The notes below the pieces were generated by a model. It worked only from the letters and a program-made list of their open reading frames with translations, had not been told where the DNA came from and did no database searches. A stretch of 64,000 bases of DNA from Caldilineaceae bacterium (lineage in GTDB: Bacteria > Chloroflexota > Anaerolineae > Caldilineales > Caldilineaceae), in contig JAGRCP010000019.1 in NCBI GenBank assembly GCA_020433455.1, forward strand, positions 1-64,000, read 5' to 3'. A program made the translations under genes and the position numbers. Shown one piece after another: positions 19,624 through 28,675 of the stretch (positions are counted from its first letter, which is position 1; each line of letters begins with the position of its first letter).

Positions 19624-20859
19624 CTACTCGCGAATATCCTTGAGTACTCGGCCGTCCTGAATGACGACGCGAATGTTGTCAACATTTTCCAGCGAGCGGA
19701 TATCAGCCAGGGGGTCCGTGGCCGCGATTACCACATCGGCCAGCTTGCCCGCCTCCAACGTGCCGACGCGATCCTGCCAGCCCAGGCATTCGGCCGCGGT
19801 TTTGGTAGTCGCCACAATGGCTTCCATGGGCGACATGCCGATGTTGCACATGAGGCCCAATTCGCGCAGGTTGGTGCCGTGGGGCATGACGGCCGCGTCG
19901 GTGCCCATGGCGATGGTCACGCCCGCTTCGTAGGCTTTGGCAATGCTCTCGCTGTGAATTTCGATGGTCTCCCGGGCCTTGCGCACGCCGTATTCAGGCA
20001 TCTCGGCTTGTTCCAGCACGGCCAGCGGCGCAAGCAGCGTGGGCACCAGAAACGTCCCGTGTTCCAGCATCAGCCCAATCGCTTCATCGTCCAGAAAGAT
20101 GCCGTGCTCGATGGAGTGGATTCCGGCGCGCACCGCGTTCTTGATCCCTTCCACGCCCTGGGCATGGGACATGACCTTGACGCCGCGGCGATAAGCCGCC
20201 TCCTGCACGATGACCGCCAGCTCGTCGGGCGAAAACTGGGTGAACTCAGGGTGATCCGTGGGGCTGAGCACGCCGCCGGTGGAGCAGATCTTGACCACCT
20301 CCGCGCCCGCGCGCAGCACCTCGCGCACCTTTTTGCGTACGCCTTCCACGCCGTCGCAGATGGGATCAGGCATGCCGGGATAGGGCGGGAAGAGATCCAG
20401 CGAAAAGCCCGAGGGCATCCAGCCGTCGCCGTGACCGCCGGTGATGCTCAGCGCGGTAATGCTGATCTGCATGCGCGGTCCCACGACCAGCCCTTCCTCT
20501 ACCGCCTGCTTGATGCCCAGATCCGCACCGCCCGCGTCGCGCACCGTGGTTACGCCAGCGTTGATGGTGCGGCGCATGTGATCGACGGCCCGGTAAAAGT
20601 TGAGCGAAAAGGGCCGGGTGATCATCTCGGGGATGTTCAAGCCCTCCATCATGAGATGCACGTGGGTGTCGATCAGGCCGGGCAGGATCGTGCCGCCGCC
20701 CGCGTCCACATCGGTGACATCGCGGCCGGGGCGGGGAAGATCCGCGGCCGTTCCGACGGCCTTGATGCGATTGTCATCGATCACCAACGCCGCGTCCTGA
20801 ATCGGCGCCCGTCCTGTTCCGTCGATCAGCGTGCCGTTGTGAATGTAGGTCTGTCCCAT
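19624..20859 (-). CDS. Amidohydrolase-superfamily protein, imidazolonepropionase-like
   Basis: A 411-residue metal-dependent hydrolase. The N-terminal beta domain is followed by LPGLIDTHVHLM (first two metal His), VVKICSTGG (bridging Lys), MSHAQG and IEHGIFL (His ligands) and MGTDAAV (catalytic Asp). Subfamily members include Xaa-Pro/Xaa-Arg dipeptidases and imidazolonepropionase-like enzymes. ATG 20859 follows AGAGGA at 7 bases; a longer frame to 20949 adds an unlikely N-terminus. It is divergent from FTCD, the last step of one histidine-degradation route, so a role with ring-opened histidine products is possible but unproven. Confidence 0.82.
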   Translation of the reverse strand: MGQTYIHNGTLIDGTGRAPIQDAALVIDDNRIKAVGTAADLPRPGRDVTDVDAGGGTILPGLIDTHVHLMMEGLNIPEMITRPFSLNFYRAVDHMRRTINAGVTTVRDAGGADLGIKQAVEEGLVVGPRMQISITALSITGGHGDGWMPSGFSLDLFPPYPGMPDPICDGVEGVRKKVREVLRAGAEVVKICSTGGVLSPTDHPEFTQFSPDELAVIVQEAAYRRGVKVMSHAQGVEGIKNAVRAGIHSIEHGIFLDDEAIGLMLEHGTFLVPTLLAPLAVLEQAEMPEYGVRKARETIEIHSESIAKAYEAGVTIAMGTDAAVMPHGTNLRELGLMCNIGMSPMEAIVATTKTAAECLGWQDRVGTLEAGKLADVVIAATDPLADIRSLENVDNIRVVIQDGRVLKDIRE

Positions 20860-20942
20860 TGTCGTTCCTCTCTGATTGGTGTTGGATGGTAAGCCGTGAT
20901 GCGTGGCGCCTGCTGATTCGACCTTGTTCATGTTAAGATGCA

Positions 20943-20971
20943 CCGACAAAGTCGGTTGCGCGAACTATACT
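20943..20971 (+). promoter_or_regulatory. Predicted promoter of the FTCD gene
   Basis: CCGACA, 17-base spacer, TATACT. The -10 is five of six and the -35 four of six against consensus. The start would be near 20978, about 60 bases before the GTG. Confidence 0.5.
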
Positions 20972-21038
20972 CGGCCACATATAGAGCATCTTACCGGCGA
21001 TTGCCCATATCTCTAAACGCAATGAAGCGAGGAACCCT

Positions 21039-22583
21039 GTGAACAAAATTATCGAATGCGTCCCCAATATCAGCGAAGGGCGGCGGATGGAGGTGATTGA
21101 AGCCGTGGCGGATGCCGTGCGCAGCGTGCCCGGCGTCACGCTGCTGGACGTCAGCTCAGACCCCGACCACAATCGGACCGTGCTCACCTTTGTGGGCGAT
21201 CCGGATGCGGTGGCGGAAGGCGCATTCCAGGTGATCGCCGCGGCCAAGGAGCGCATCAATCTGGACGAGCATACGGGTGAACATCCCCGCATCGGCGCGA
21301 CGGATGTTGTGCCTTTCGTGCCCGTGCGCAATACCAATGCCGAGGAATGCGCGGCGGTCGCGCGCAAGCTGGGTCAACGCGTGGGTGCAGAGCTGGGCGT
21401 GGCCGTCTATCTTTACGGCGATGCCGCAGCCCGCCCGGAACGGGAAAAGCTGGCCAAGATCCGGCGCGGCCAATACGAGAAATGGAAAGAGGAAGTGGGC
21501 GTAAAGCCGGAGCGGGAGCCGGACTTTGGTCCCGCGCAGCCCGCGACGTGGGGCGCGACGGTCATCGGCGCACGCCCCTTTTTGATCGCCTACAATCTCT
21601 ACCTCAACAGCGATGCGGTGGACGTAGCCGACGCCATCTCCCGCCGTATTCGCACCAGCAGCGGCGGGCTGCCTAACGTCCAGGCCAAGGGCTTTCTGGT
21701 GGAAGGCCAGGCCCAGGTGAGCATGAATCTGACCAATTTTGAGGCCACGCCCATCCACCTGGTGCAGGAGTTGGTCAAGCGGGAGGCCGCCCAATACGGT
21801 CTCACCGTCACCAGGGCCGAACTCATCGGAATGATTCCCGAAAAGGCGCTTCTGGAGAGCGCAAAATATTATCTTCAGCTCCACGATCTGGCCGACGATC
21901 AGGTGTTGGAGATCAAGATGGCCCAGGCCGCCGGAGCGCAAAGCGCAGAAGAAAGCCGGGCGGCCGGCCCCGATCAGCGCCTCAACGACTTTCTGGATGC
22001 GGTCGGCTCATCCGAGCCCGCGCCGGGCGGCGGGTCGGTGGCTGCCCTGGCCGGCGCGCTGGCCGCGGGGCTCACCCAGATGGTGGCCGGGTTGACCGTA
22101 GGGCGCAAGAAATATGCCGAGGTTGCCGAGCAGGCCCAGGCGATTCTGACCCGGGCGGCAACTTTGCGCCATGAGCTGACCGCGGCAATTCAGGAAGACG
22201 CCGACGCCTTTGACGCGGTCATGGCAGCGTTTCGCAACAAGGAAATTGGCCCGGAAGCCCGGACCCAGGCCATTGAAGCCGCCACCATCGTCGCGGGAAA
22301 TGTTCCCCTGCGCGTGGCGACTCTGGCCCGGGATGCGGCCGGCCTGGCGGAAGAAGCGGCAGCCATGGGGAACGTCAACGCCGTCACGGATGCGGCCTCC
22401 GCGGCGTACATGGCCCAGGCCGCGGTGATGGCCGCCGGCCTGAACGTCCGCGTCAACGCGGTCGGCTTAACGGATGAAGCCCTGGCCGCGGCGTGGCGGC
22501 GTCAGGTTGACGAACTGGAAGCGGAAGTCAGCGCGATCGTCGCACGCACGGCGGAGAAGGCTGCCGCACGCGGCGGGTTTTAG
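21039..22583 (+). CDS. ftcD: Bifunctional glutamate formimidoyltransferase / formimidoyl-THF cyclodeaminase
   Basis: A 514-residue fused enzyme. The formimidoyltransferase part (about 1-300) has CVPNISEGRR, DPDHNRTVLTF and DEHTGEHPRIGATDVVPF, which includes the catalytic His82 by the numbering of characterised FTCD. The cyclodeaminase part (about 325-510) has EPAPGGGSVAALAGALA and GNVNAVTDAASAA. It moves the formimino group from formiminoglutamate to THF and then releases ammonia, linking histidine catabolism to the folate pool. The start is GTG, with GCGAGGA five bases upstream. No other hut gene is adjacent apart from the divergent amidohydrolase. Confidence 0.95.
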   Translation: MNKIIECVPNISEGRRMEVIEAVADAVRSVPGVTLLDVSSDPDHNRTVLTFVGDPDAVAEGAFQVIAAAKERINLDEHTGEHPRIGATDVVPFVPVRNTNAEECAAVARKLGQRVGAELGVAVYLYGDAAARPEREKLAKIRRGQYEKWKEEVGVKPEREPDFGPAQPATWGATVIGARPFLIAYNLYLNSDAVDVADAISRRIRTSSGGLPNVQAKGFLVEGQAQVSMNLTNFEATPIHLVQELVKREAAQYGLTVTRAELIGMIPEKALLESAKYYLQLHDLADDQVLEIKMAQAAGAQSAEESRAAGPDQRLNDFLDAVGSSEPAPGGGSVAALAGALAAGLTQMVAGLTVGRKKYAEVAEQAQAILTRAATLRHELTAAIQEDADAFDAVMAAFRNKEIGPEARTQAIEAATIVAGNVPLRVATLARDAAGLAEEAAAMGNVNAVTDAASAAYMAQAAVMAAGLNVRVNAVGLTDEALAAAWRRQVDELEAEVSAIVARTAEKAAARGGF

Positions 22584-22586
22584 AAG

Positions 22587-22686
22587 ATTGAAGAGTAAAG
22601 ATTGAAGATTGGGATCTCGTCACTTTAGAGGGTGCATGAAGCGATGAGACCCGCGTCCGTCCAATCTTTAATCTTTACTCTTCAAT
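22587..22686. repeat. Long palindrome between convergent genes (GATTGAAGAGTAAAGATTG family)
   Basis: Arms 22587-22612 and 22661-22686 pair over 26 bases with a single G-T position, enclosing 48 bases that are partly self-complementary. TTTTTAT follows. It sits exactly between the ends of FTCD and the ATP-grasp gene, so it can terminate both. The arm sequence recurs at 62105-62166, 40 kb away, again between convergent genes. Confidence 0.8.
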
Positions 22687-22688
22687 TT

Positions 22689-23891
22689 TTATCCCCCGGG
22701 AGAGTCCATGGGCGGCGCGGTCGCCACGTAGTGGTCGGCCAGGCGCGGAACGTATTCTGCGACCAGCGCCTGGACCCGATCGTAGTCGGGCGACGCCGCC
22801 ACCATGCCCACGTGGTGCTTTTTGGGCATGCGCCAGGCGATCTCCGGCGCATCAAACTGGGACGTATCGGGCCATTCATCCTTGGCCAGGCAGACCATCA
22901 GCGCGGCGTAGTTTTGCGTGGCGACCGGCGGCTCATAGGCTTCGCCGCGTAATTCCGCCACTTCCAGCTTGGCCCACTCCCGCCACAGATTGAAGCCCGC
23001 CTCCGCCTCCACCAATTTGTCCGTTCCCGCTCCGCCGACCCGGGCCGCAATTTCCAAAAAGTAGAAGCGTCCATCGGCATGGCTGCGGATATATTCGGCG
23101 TGGGTGACGCCCCGCACCATGCCGAATGCCTCCATGATGCGCGCGTTGACGGCTTGCAGCGCCTCATCTTCCTCCCCGCCGTAGGGCACAGCGCCCGTCA
23201 CAAAAACGCCGCCGCCCTGGTAGACGCTCATGGGCGGCATGCCATATTTATGGCTGGCCGCAAAGACGATCTCCCGCTCTGAAATGATGGAATCCACGTG
23301 GTAGACGTCACCAGGCAGAAAGTCCTCCAGCACGTAATAGGACTGGCGATCGCCCAAATGATCCAGGTTCGCCCAGAGTTCATCGGCGCTGTGGATCTTT
23401 TTGATGCCCATGGAGCCGGCTTCGGAACGGGGCTTGAGCACCCAGGGCGGCGGCACGCGCTGCATGAAATTGCGCAGCTTGTCATAGTTGAGCACATGGA
23501 CGAATTCGGGCACGGCGATCCCCCGATCCCGGGCCTGGACGCGCATGGCCAGCTTGTCCCGAAAGTAGCGGGCCGTGGTCGCACCCATGCCCGGAATGCG
23601 CAGATGCTCGCGCAGATCGGCTACCGTCTCCACGTCGTAATCGTCCAGTGCGATGATCTGGTCAAATTGGCGTTCCCGGGCCAGATAGCTCACCGCATAG
23701 ATGATGTCCGGTCGCCGGGAAAGATTAACGCCCGGGAAAGCAAAAAACTCGTCGATCGCATGACGCGGCCATGGTTCATGCTGCAAGTCTTCGGTCGTCA
23801 CCAGAACCGTATGTACACCCTGCGCTTTGCATTCCTCGATAAATTCGCCGCCTTTGAAATAGCTGGCCAAACACAAAATAGTCGTTGTCAT
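22689..23891 (-). CDS. ATP-grasp superfamily ligase
   Basis: A 400-residue ATP-grasp enzyme: pre-ATP-grasp domain about 1-100, ATP-grasp core about 105-310. Core motifs are [39 protein letters not shown] (ATP-binding Lys), [17 protein letters not shown] and the Mg-binding [11 protein letters not shown]. Enzymes of this type join a carboxylate to an amine or thiol through an acyl phosphate. Substrates cannot be assigned from sequence, and it stands alone, with no obvious biosynthetic partner. A related carboxylate-amine ligase or amino-acid-ligase role is plausible. Confidence 0.82.
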   Translation of the reverse strand: MTTTILCLASYFKGGEFIEECKAQGVHTVLVTTEDLQHEPWPRHAIDEFFAFPGVNLSRRPDIIYAVSYLARERQFDQIIALDDYDVETVADLREHLRIPGMGATTARYFRDKLAMRVQARDRGIAVPEFVHVLNYDKLRNFMQRVPPPWVLKPRSEAGSMGIKKIHSADELWANLDHLGDRQSYYVLEDFLPGDVYHVDSIISEREIVFAASHKYGMPPMSVYQGGGVFVTGAVPYGGEEDEALQAVNARIMEAFGMVRGVTHAEYIRSHADGRFYFLEIAARVGGAGTDKLVEAEAGFNLWREWAKLEVAELRGEAYEPPVATQNYAALMVCLAKDEWPDTSQFDAPEIAWRMPKKHHVGMVAASPDYDRVQALVAEYVPRLADHYVATAPPMDSPGG

Positions 23892-24398
23892 GCTGAGGCT
23901 CCCAAGGGTTGATGGGGATCGGCTTGTCTATGCTGCGATAGTGCATCGCGCGGAATTGATGCGGTCGGCTGATGCGGGATGCGTGGATATTTGATGCATC
24001 GGGTTTCAGAAAGCGGACCGCATGAATGCCAAAAGAGCCGCGCTGATTTATTGTAGTACAGAGCATTCCGACGCGACAAGCGTCTTTGCCGAGATCGGCC
24101 TCCGCGCCCGTCTGCTACGCCGTCAACCGGGTCGTCCGGCATGGCCGCCGTCGAAAGGCGTCCGGGCGGGAGGGCGGAGAGGTCCGCCCCCGTCCTTCGC
24201 AGAAAAGCGTCAAGTCGGCAAACTCGGAAGCAGCCGCCCATGATGATATGATAGAGGTATGTTATGGATTGAGCAGTTTAGGGCGTTTTGAATGAATAAC
24301 GGTTAATGCTTAACGGTTAATGCGTCCCGTTAAGCATTAATCGTTAACCATTCACCATTACCCATTAGAGCGCGTCGGAAGGGAGTCGGGGGCTCACT
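23892..24398. other. 507-base intergenic region with repeats upstream of the NatAB-type exporter
   Basis: No supported gene. It holds a degenerate copy of the palindromic family (about 23965-24042) whose last 40 bases match 27688-27727 at 35 of 40 positions, a GGGCGGA-GAGG-TCCGCCC hairpin at 24172-24189, and the AT-rich palindrome at 24299-24344. Both flanking genes point away from it, so their promoters should be inside, but none is close to consensus. Confidence 0.6.
24299..24344. repeat. AT-rich palindrome upstream of the NatA-like gene
   Basis: Arms 24299-24316 and 24327-24344 pair over 18 bases with one G-T position around a 10-base loop, and the pairing continues imperfectly outward. 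The GGTTAATG words are shared with the palindrome at 26579-26679, on the other side of the same exporter operon. It lies about 55 bases before the ATG, so it could be regulatory or an upstream terminator. Confidence 0.65.
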
Positions 24399-25334
24399 AT
24401 GTCGCAACCTGTACTGGAAGTCGATCATCTGCGCAAGACTTACGGCGATTTTGTGGCGGTAGACGATCTCACTTTCCGCGTGCAGTCGGGTGAAATCTTC
24501 GGTCTCCTCGGCCCTAATGGCGCGGGCAAAACCACCACCATCCGCATGATTATGGACATCTTCATCCCGGACGCGGGGACTGTCTCCGTCCTGGGCGCGA
24601 CGCCGCGCCAGGCTCGCCTGCGCGTGGGCTATCTGCCCGAGGAGCGGGGGCTCTATCGTGACCTGAAGGTAAAGGAAACGCTGGTCTATCTGGCCCAGCT
24701 CAAGGGCATGGACAAGGATGCGGCGACGCGCAGCGCCGAAGCGTGGCTGGATCGGGTTGGTCTGGCCGATTGGGCGGACAAGCGGGTTAAGGACCTGAGC
24801 CGGGGCATGCAGCAAAAGGCCCAGTTCGCCTCCGCCGTGATGCATGAGCCGGATTTGCTGATCCTTGACGAGCCCTTTCAGGGGCTGGATCCGGTTAATG
24901 TGGAGTTGGTCAAAACGCTCATGCGCGAGCTGCAAGCCGAAGGCCGCACCATCGTCCTCAGCGCCCATCAGATGAACCTGGTGGAGGAGATGTGCGATCG
25001 CATTCTGCTCATCAACCGGGGCGAGGGCGTGCTCTACGGCGAATTGGCGGCCATCAAGCGCGACTATGCGCCCAACGCCGTGCGCATCAGCGGGGAGGAG
25101 GACGTGCTGACCCAACTAACCCGTCTGGAGGGCGTAGTCGACGCAGAACAAAACCGGGACGTGCTGATTCTCCGCCTTGGTCAGACGTCGCCCCAGGCGA
25201 TCCTGGCGCAGATCGTGGAACTGGGCTTGCCCATCCGCAGCTTTGAAGTGGAGTCCATCCCCCTCAATGATATCTTCGTCAATGTGGTAAGCGGCGTTCA
25301 CCCGGATGGAAGCGAGGAAGGAGCCGAAGCATGA
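24399..25334 (+). CDS. ABC transporter ATP-binding protein, NatA-like
   Basis: A 311-residue ATPase with Walker A GPNGAGKTTT, signature LSRGMQQKAQF (the LSRGM form typical of NatA and related exporters), Walker B LLILDEPFQGLDP and switch His in LSAHQMNLVEEM. The C-terminal 80 residues form the small extra domain common in this subfamily. It overlaps the permease gene by 4 bases (ATGA). Together they form an ABC-2 exporter; NatAB of Bacillus extrudes Na+, but relatives export antibiotics or lipids. Confidence 0.9.
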   Translation: MSQPVLEVDHLRKTYGDFVAVDDLTFRVQSGEIFGLLGPNGAGKTTTIRMIMDIFIPDAGTVSVLGATPRQARLRVGYLPEERGLYRDLKVKETLVYLAQLKGMDKDAATRSAEAWLDRVGLADWADKRVKDLSRGMQQKAQFASAVMHEPDLLILDEPFQGLDPVNVELVKTLMRELQAEGRTIVLSAHQMNLVEEMCDRILLINRGEGVLYGELAAIKRDYAPNAVRISGEEDVLTQLTRLEGVVDAEQNRDVLILRLGQTSPQAILAQIVELGLPIRSFEVESIPLNDIFVNVVSGVHPDGSEEGAEA

Positions 25335-26566
25335 ACAACATCCTCACGATTGCCCGCCATGAGTATATGGTGAACATACGCCGCCCGGGCTTTATCTTTA
25401 CCACGCTGCTGATTCCGGCGTTGGGTACGCTGGCCCTCCTCATCGGCTCTTTTTTCGCGGGTCAGGCAGGGGCCTTTTTCAGCAATGTCTTTGAGTCGGA
25501 GAGTAAGCCCGTAGGCGTAGTTGATCATGCAGGGCTTTTTACGCCCATCCTGCCCGAATATGCGGACGAGTATCTGCTCTACACCGATGAAGACCAGGCG
25601 CGCCAAGCGGTTACAGATGATGAGATTCTGCGCCTCATCGTCATTCCCGCCACGTATCCCGCGGCCAATGAGGTGGAGTTTGTGACGACGGAGACGGGGA
25701 TTGCCGCCATCGATATCGAAGATTCGGGGTCGTTGGACCGCTTCTTTATCGCCCATCTGCTGCGCAATGAGGCGGACCCCACGCTGAGCGAGCGGGTGCT
25801 CGATCCCTACGCGGCTCAGGTTGTGAACCCCGAGGGGGAGACGGAAGGCATGACCGGCGTGCTGAACATCATCCTCGGCTTTGTCGTGCCCTATGTGCTC
25901 AGCATTTTCCTCATCATTACCATCTTCACGACGTCCGGTTATCTGTTGCGGAGCGTGGCGGAAGAAAAGTCTAATCGGGTGATTGAAGTATTGCTCTCTT
26001 CGGTGTCGCCCCAGGATTTGCTGGCCGGCAAGGTCATCGGGCTGGGCGCGCTGGGGCTGACCCAAATTCTGGTCTGGATTGTGGCGGGCTTTGGGCTGAG
26101 CGGCGGCGTGGTGAGTCTGCTGGGCGTCATGATTCCCCTCTTCGCCCGGCCGTGGGTCTTCGTGCTGGCCGTCCTCTACTATCTGCTGGGCTTTATCCTC
26201 TTCGCCGTCCTCATGGGATCGGTTGGCGCCTTGGGCAGCGACATGCAGGAATCTCAACAATTGGGCGGCGTTTTTACGTTCATCGCCGCGGTTCCGCTCA
26301 TGTTTGCCGGCCTGATCTTCCCTAATCCCAACGGCCTGATCGCGCGGATTTTCTCTTGGTTTCCCCTGACCGCGCCCACTACCATGATGCTGCGTCTGCC
26401 CCTGAGCGACGTGCCGGTGTTGGACATCATCATCAGTATAGCCGGACTGCTCATAACCATCCCCTTCGCCATTTGGTTGGGCGGCAAGCTCTTCCGCCTG
26501 GGGCTGCTCATGTACGGCAAACGACCTACCGTGAGAGAAATCTGGCGGCAGTTACGGGCGTCGTAA
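25331..26566 (+). CDS. ABC-2 type transporter permease, NatB/YhaP-like
   Basis: A 411-residue ABC-2 permease. One membrane helix near residues 20-45 is followed by an extracytoplasmic domain of about 130 residues, then five or so helices from residue 180 onward. EEKSNRVIEVLLSSVSPQDLLAGKVIGLGALGLTQ is the conserved cytoplasmic coupling segment of the family (given here only for orientation; it spans about residues 212-246). It works with the NatA-like ATPase. The gene ends 13 bases before a long palindrome. Confidence 0.88.
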   Translation: MNNILTIARHEYMVNIRRPGFIFTTLLIPALGTLALLIGSFFAGQAGAFFSNVFESESKPVGVVDHAGLFTPILPEYADEYLLYTDEDQARQAVTDDEILRLIVIPATYPAANEVEFVTTETGIAAIDIEDSGSLDRFFIAHLLRNEADPTLSERVLDPYAAQVVNPEGETEGMTGVLNIILGFVVPYVLSIFLIITIFTTSGYLLRSVAEEKSNRVIEVLLSSVSPQDLLAGKVIGLGALGLTQILVWIVAGFGLSGGVVSLLGVMIPLFARPWVFVLAVLYYLLGFILFAVLMGSVGALGSDMQESQQLGGVFTFIAAVPLMFAGLIFPNPNGLIARIFSWFPLTAPTTMMLRLPLSDVPVLDIIISIAGLLITIPFAIWLGGKLFRLGLLMYGKRPTVREIWRQLRAS

Positions 26567-26578
26567 GGACGAGGCGGG

Positions 26579-26679
26579 AAATGGTTAATGATGAATAGAT
26601 AATGATGAATGGTTAATGGCTGCTCCGTGTTGGGGCATCCGTTATGAATTCATCATTATCTATTTTCAATTAACCATTT
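26579..26679. repeat. Long palindrome between convergent genes (GGTTAATG family)
   Basis: Arms 26579-26610 and 26648-26679 pair over 32 bases with four mismatches. The right arm runs into the coding end of the FAD-subunit gene and supplies its stop codon and last residues. The arms are built of short direct words (GGTTAATG, ATGAATAG, ATAATG). It probably terminates both convergent genes. Confidence 0.75.
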
Positions 26680-27562
26680 GATCTTTCGTCGCCTCATCCA
26701 GCACCCGGCGCAGGAGCACGGCGATCATCTCATGTCGATACGCCTGGCTGGCCCGATGCTTGCTGGTGCGCAAGCGCGCCTGCGCCTGCGCGGCCAGCAC
26801 CGCGGCCTCCACCAGATCGGGGCTGAGCGCTTTCCCGCTCGTCAGCACATCTTCCGCATCCGTCGCGCGGAAGGGGATGGGGCCGGCCGGACCGATGGCG
26901 ATGGTCGCCTCATCCAGGCGCGTATGCGTTGCGTCCATGCGCACCCGTGCGGCCAGGCCCAGGATGGGCAGCGCCACGCCCTGGGGCCGCATGATGCGAT
27001 CAAACGCGCTGGCTTCCCGTTCTCGGCGCAGGGCAAAGCGAAAGCCGCCCAGCATCTGATTGTCGGTCAAGGTATTGCGCCCTGGTCCGGCGAAGATGGA
27101 GAGCAAGGGCTGCCATTGGCGCACAACGCCGCCGGTTTCCAGGGTGCAGACCTGCACGTCGGCATTGAGGGCGAGCAGCCCAATCGTGCCGTCGGCCGCG
27201 GGCAGAGCATGGGCCACATTGCCGCCGATGGTGGCGACGTTCCGCACCTGGGGGCCGCCTACTACGCTGCAACTTTGCACCAGCGCCCGCCCATTTTCCT
27301 GGATTAAAGGGCTGCGCTCAATTTGGGTATGGGTGACCGCCGCGCCGATGACCACATAACCGTCCTCTGCGCTGATTTCGTTAAGGCCGTCAATCCGGGT
27401 TACGTCAATCAGCGTCTCGGCCGAGGCGTGGTTGCCGTACTCCATGTCCAGAATCAGGTCGGTGCCTCCGGCGATGAAGCGCGCTGCGTCGCCATACCGG
27501 GCGCGCAGGTTCAGGGCTTCATCAACGGTGGTGGGGAGGTGGTATTCATTCCAGCGCTTCAT
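26666..27562 (-). CDS. FAD-binding medium subunit of a xanthine dehydrogenase/CO dehydrogenase-family enzyme (CoxM-like)
   Basis: A 298-residue protein with the two FAD motifs of the family, FIAGGTDLI near residue 30 and RNVATIGGNVAHALPAADG near residues 108-125, and the CO_deh_flav_C-type C-terminal domain. The subunit passes electrons between a 2Fe-2S small subunit and NAD or another acceptor. In every studied enzyme it works with a molybdopterin large subunit and a 2Fe-2S small subunit; neither is encoded in this window. AGGA lies 10 bases before the ATG. Its last codons come from the palindrome at 26579-26679. Confidence 0.85.
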   Translation of the reverse strand: MKRWNEYHLPTTVDEALNLRARYGDAARFIAGGTDLILDMEYGNHASAETLIDVTRIDGLNEISAEDGYVVIGAAVTHTQIERSPLIQENGRALVQSCSVVGGPQVRNVATIGGNVAHALPAADGTIGLLALNADVQVCTLETGGVVRQWQPLLSIFAGPGRNTLTDNQMLGGFRFALRREREASAFDRIMRPQGVALPILGLAARVRMDATHTRLDEATIAIGPAGPIPFRATDAEDVLTSGKALSPDLVEAAVLAAQAQARLRTSKHRASQAYRHEMIAVLLRRVLDEATKDQMVN

Positions 27563-27647
27563 GGGCTTCTGTCCTGAGGATGGGCCGCGGATGACGCGGA
27601 TTTTAGGTTCAGCCGGACTTCGTCTGGTCGAGCAATACGTGAATATC

Positions 27648-27693
27648 TGAAACGTGATGCGTGAAGGTACGTACCTTCACGCATCACGTTTCA
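27648..27693. repeat. Perfect 46-bp palindrome (CGTGATGCGTGAAGG family)
   Basis: Positions 27648-27670 and 27671-27693 are exact reverse complements with no loop, centred on GTAC. A 40-base tail, 27688-27727, is shared at 35 of 40 positions with 24003-24042. Degenerate copies of the core occur at 6521-6582, 17474-17535, 23965-24042 and 45651-45700. It lies between two same-strand minus genes (GNAT upstream, FAD subunit downstream). Confidence 0.85.
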
Positions 27694-27782
27694 AAAAGCG
27701 GACCACCTGAATGCCAAAAGAGCCCGGTTTCTTTCGTCAGTATAGCAAGCATCGCTCAGGGGAACAATACACCCGTTTCGCA

Positions 27783-28637
27783 TCACGCGCGCAGCAATAT
27801 GATTGCATAATCGCCTACCTGGCGAAAGCCCAGCGACTCATACGCGCGCTGGGCGGGCAGGTTGATTTCACCGGTAAAGAGGATCGCGGCGGAGACGCCT
27901 TCATTCCGCGCGTCCAGCAGGGATTGGGCGACGGCCATGCGGGCGTAGCCGCGGCCCCGCGCGGACGGCGGCGTGTAGACGCCGCCGATCTGGACAGCCT
28001 CTTGAATTTGGGCGTTAAAGCCGGTCATGGAGAGCAGCCCGCCATCTTTAACGGCAACCCAGAGGGAGCCTGCCTCCTGCTGCCTTTTGACCCCGGCCGC
28101 GCATTCACGCCGCAGGTCCGGCGTATCGTCCGTTTCCAATAGCTCGGTATTGTAGGCGACGCGCCAAGCCGCCAGTTGCCCCAAATCGTCCGGTCGGGCG
28201 CGGCGCGCCTGCACCGCGCCCGTGGCCAGCGGCTCGGGCACGCGTAGGTCATTCAACTCCAATGCGTAGAGCTTATCCCGGCTCTTGATCATAAACCGGT
28301 CGGGCGCGGGTTTGAGCGCCTCTATGATGGAGAACGCTTGCTCCCCGGGGCCGAGGACGCCGTGCACCGGTCGATCGCCCGCGGCCAGGCGCCACAGCGC
28401 ATCCAGCTCATCGCCCGGACACTGGGGAATGAGGTTTCCGTTCCAGTAGTGCGCGACTACCCCTGTGATTTTGCCGTCCTCAAACGCTGCGGCATAGCGT
28501 CCCTGGCCCCGCTCATCATTGTTGACCAACCCGGCCGCGCGGGAATTGCTCAGCAAAAACATGGATGCGGCCCAGCGGGGGCGCAGAAACGCCTCCAGAG
28601 CAGCTTCATCACCCGGTTGCAGCAGCCGAATCACCAT
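27783..28637 (-). CDS. GNAT-family N-acetyltransferase, two-domain
   Basis: A 284-residue protein with a degenerate N-terminal GNAT-like half (about 1-130) and a complete C-terminal GNAT domain (about 140-284). The acetyl-CoA pyrophosphate loop is VYTPPSARGRGYARM and the C-terminal NLPAQRAYESLGFRQVGDY is typical. The acceptor is unknown. GAAGAGAAG precedes the ATG. The gene is divergent from the DUF3048 lipoprotein across a perfect palindrome. Confidence 0.85.
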   Translation of the reverse strand: MVIRLLQPGDEAALEAFLRPRWAASMFLLSNSRAAGLVNNDERGQGRYAAAFEDGKITGVVAHYWNGNLIPQCPGDELDALWRLAAGDRPVHGVLGPGEQAFSIIEALKPAPDRFMIKSRDKLYALELNDLRVPEPLATGAVQARRARPDDLGQLAAWRVAYNTELLETDDTPDLRRECAAGVKRQQEAGSLWVAVKDGGLLSMTGFNAQIQEAVQIGGVYTPPSARGRGYARMAVAQSLLDARNEGVSAAILFTGEINLPAQRAYESLGFRQVGDYAIILLRA

Positions 28638-28675
28638 CTTCTCTTCTCGCTTTCCAGCGTTGTAATTAGTATTGC

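Noticed and set aside
24086-24295. Open frames in the gap upstream of the NatA-like gene
   Set aside because: They run through GC hairpins and repeats, lack ribosome sites and show no protein-like motifs.
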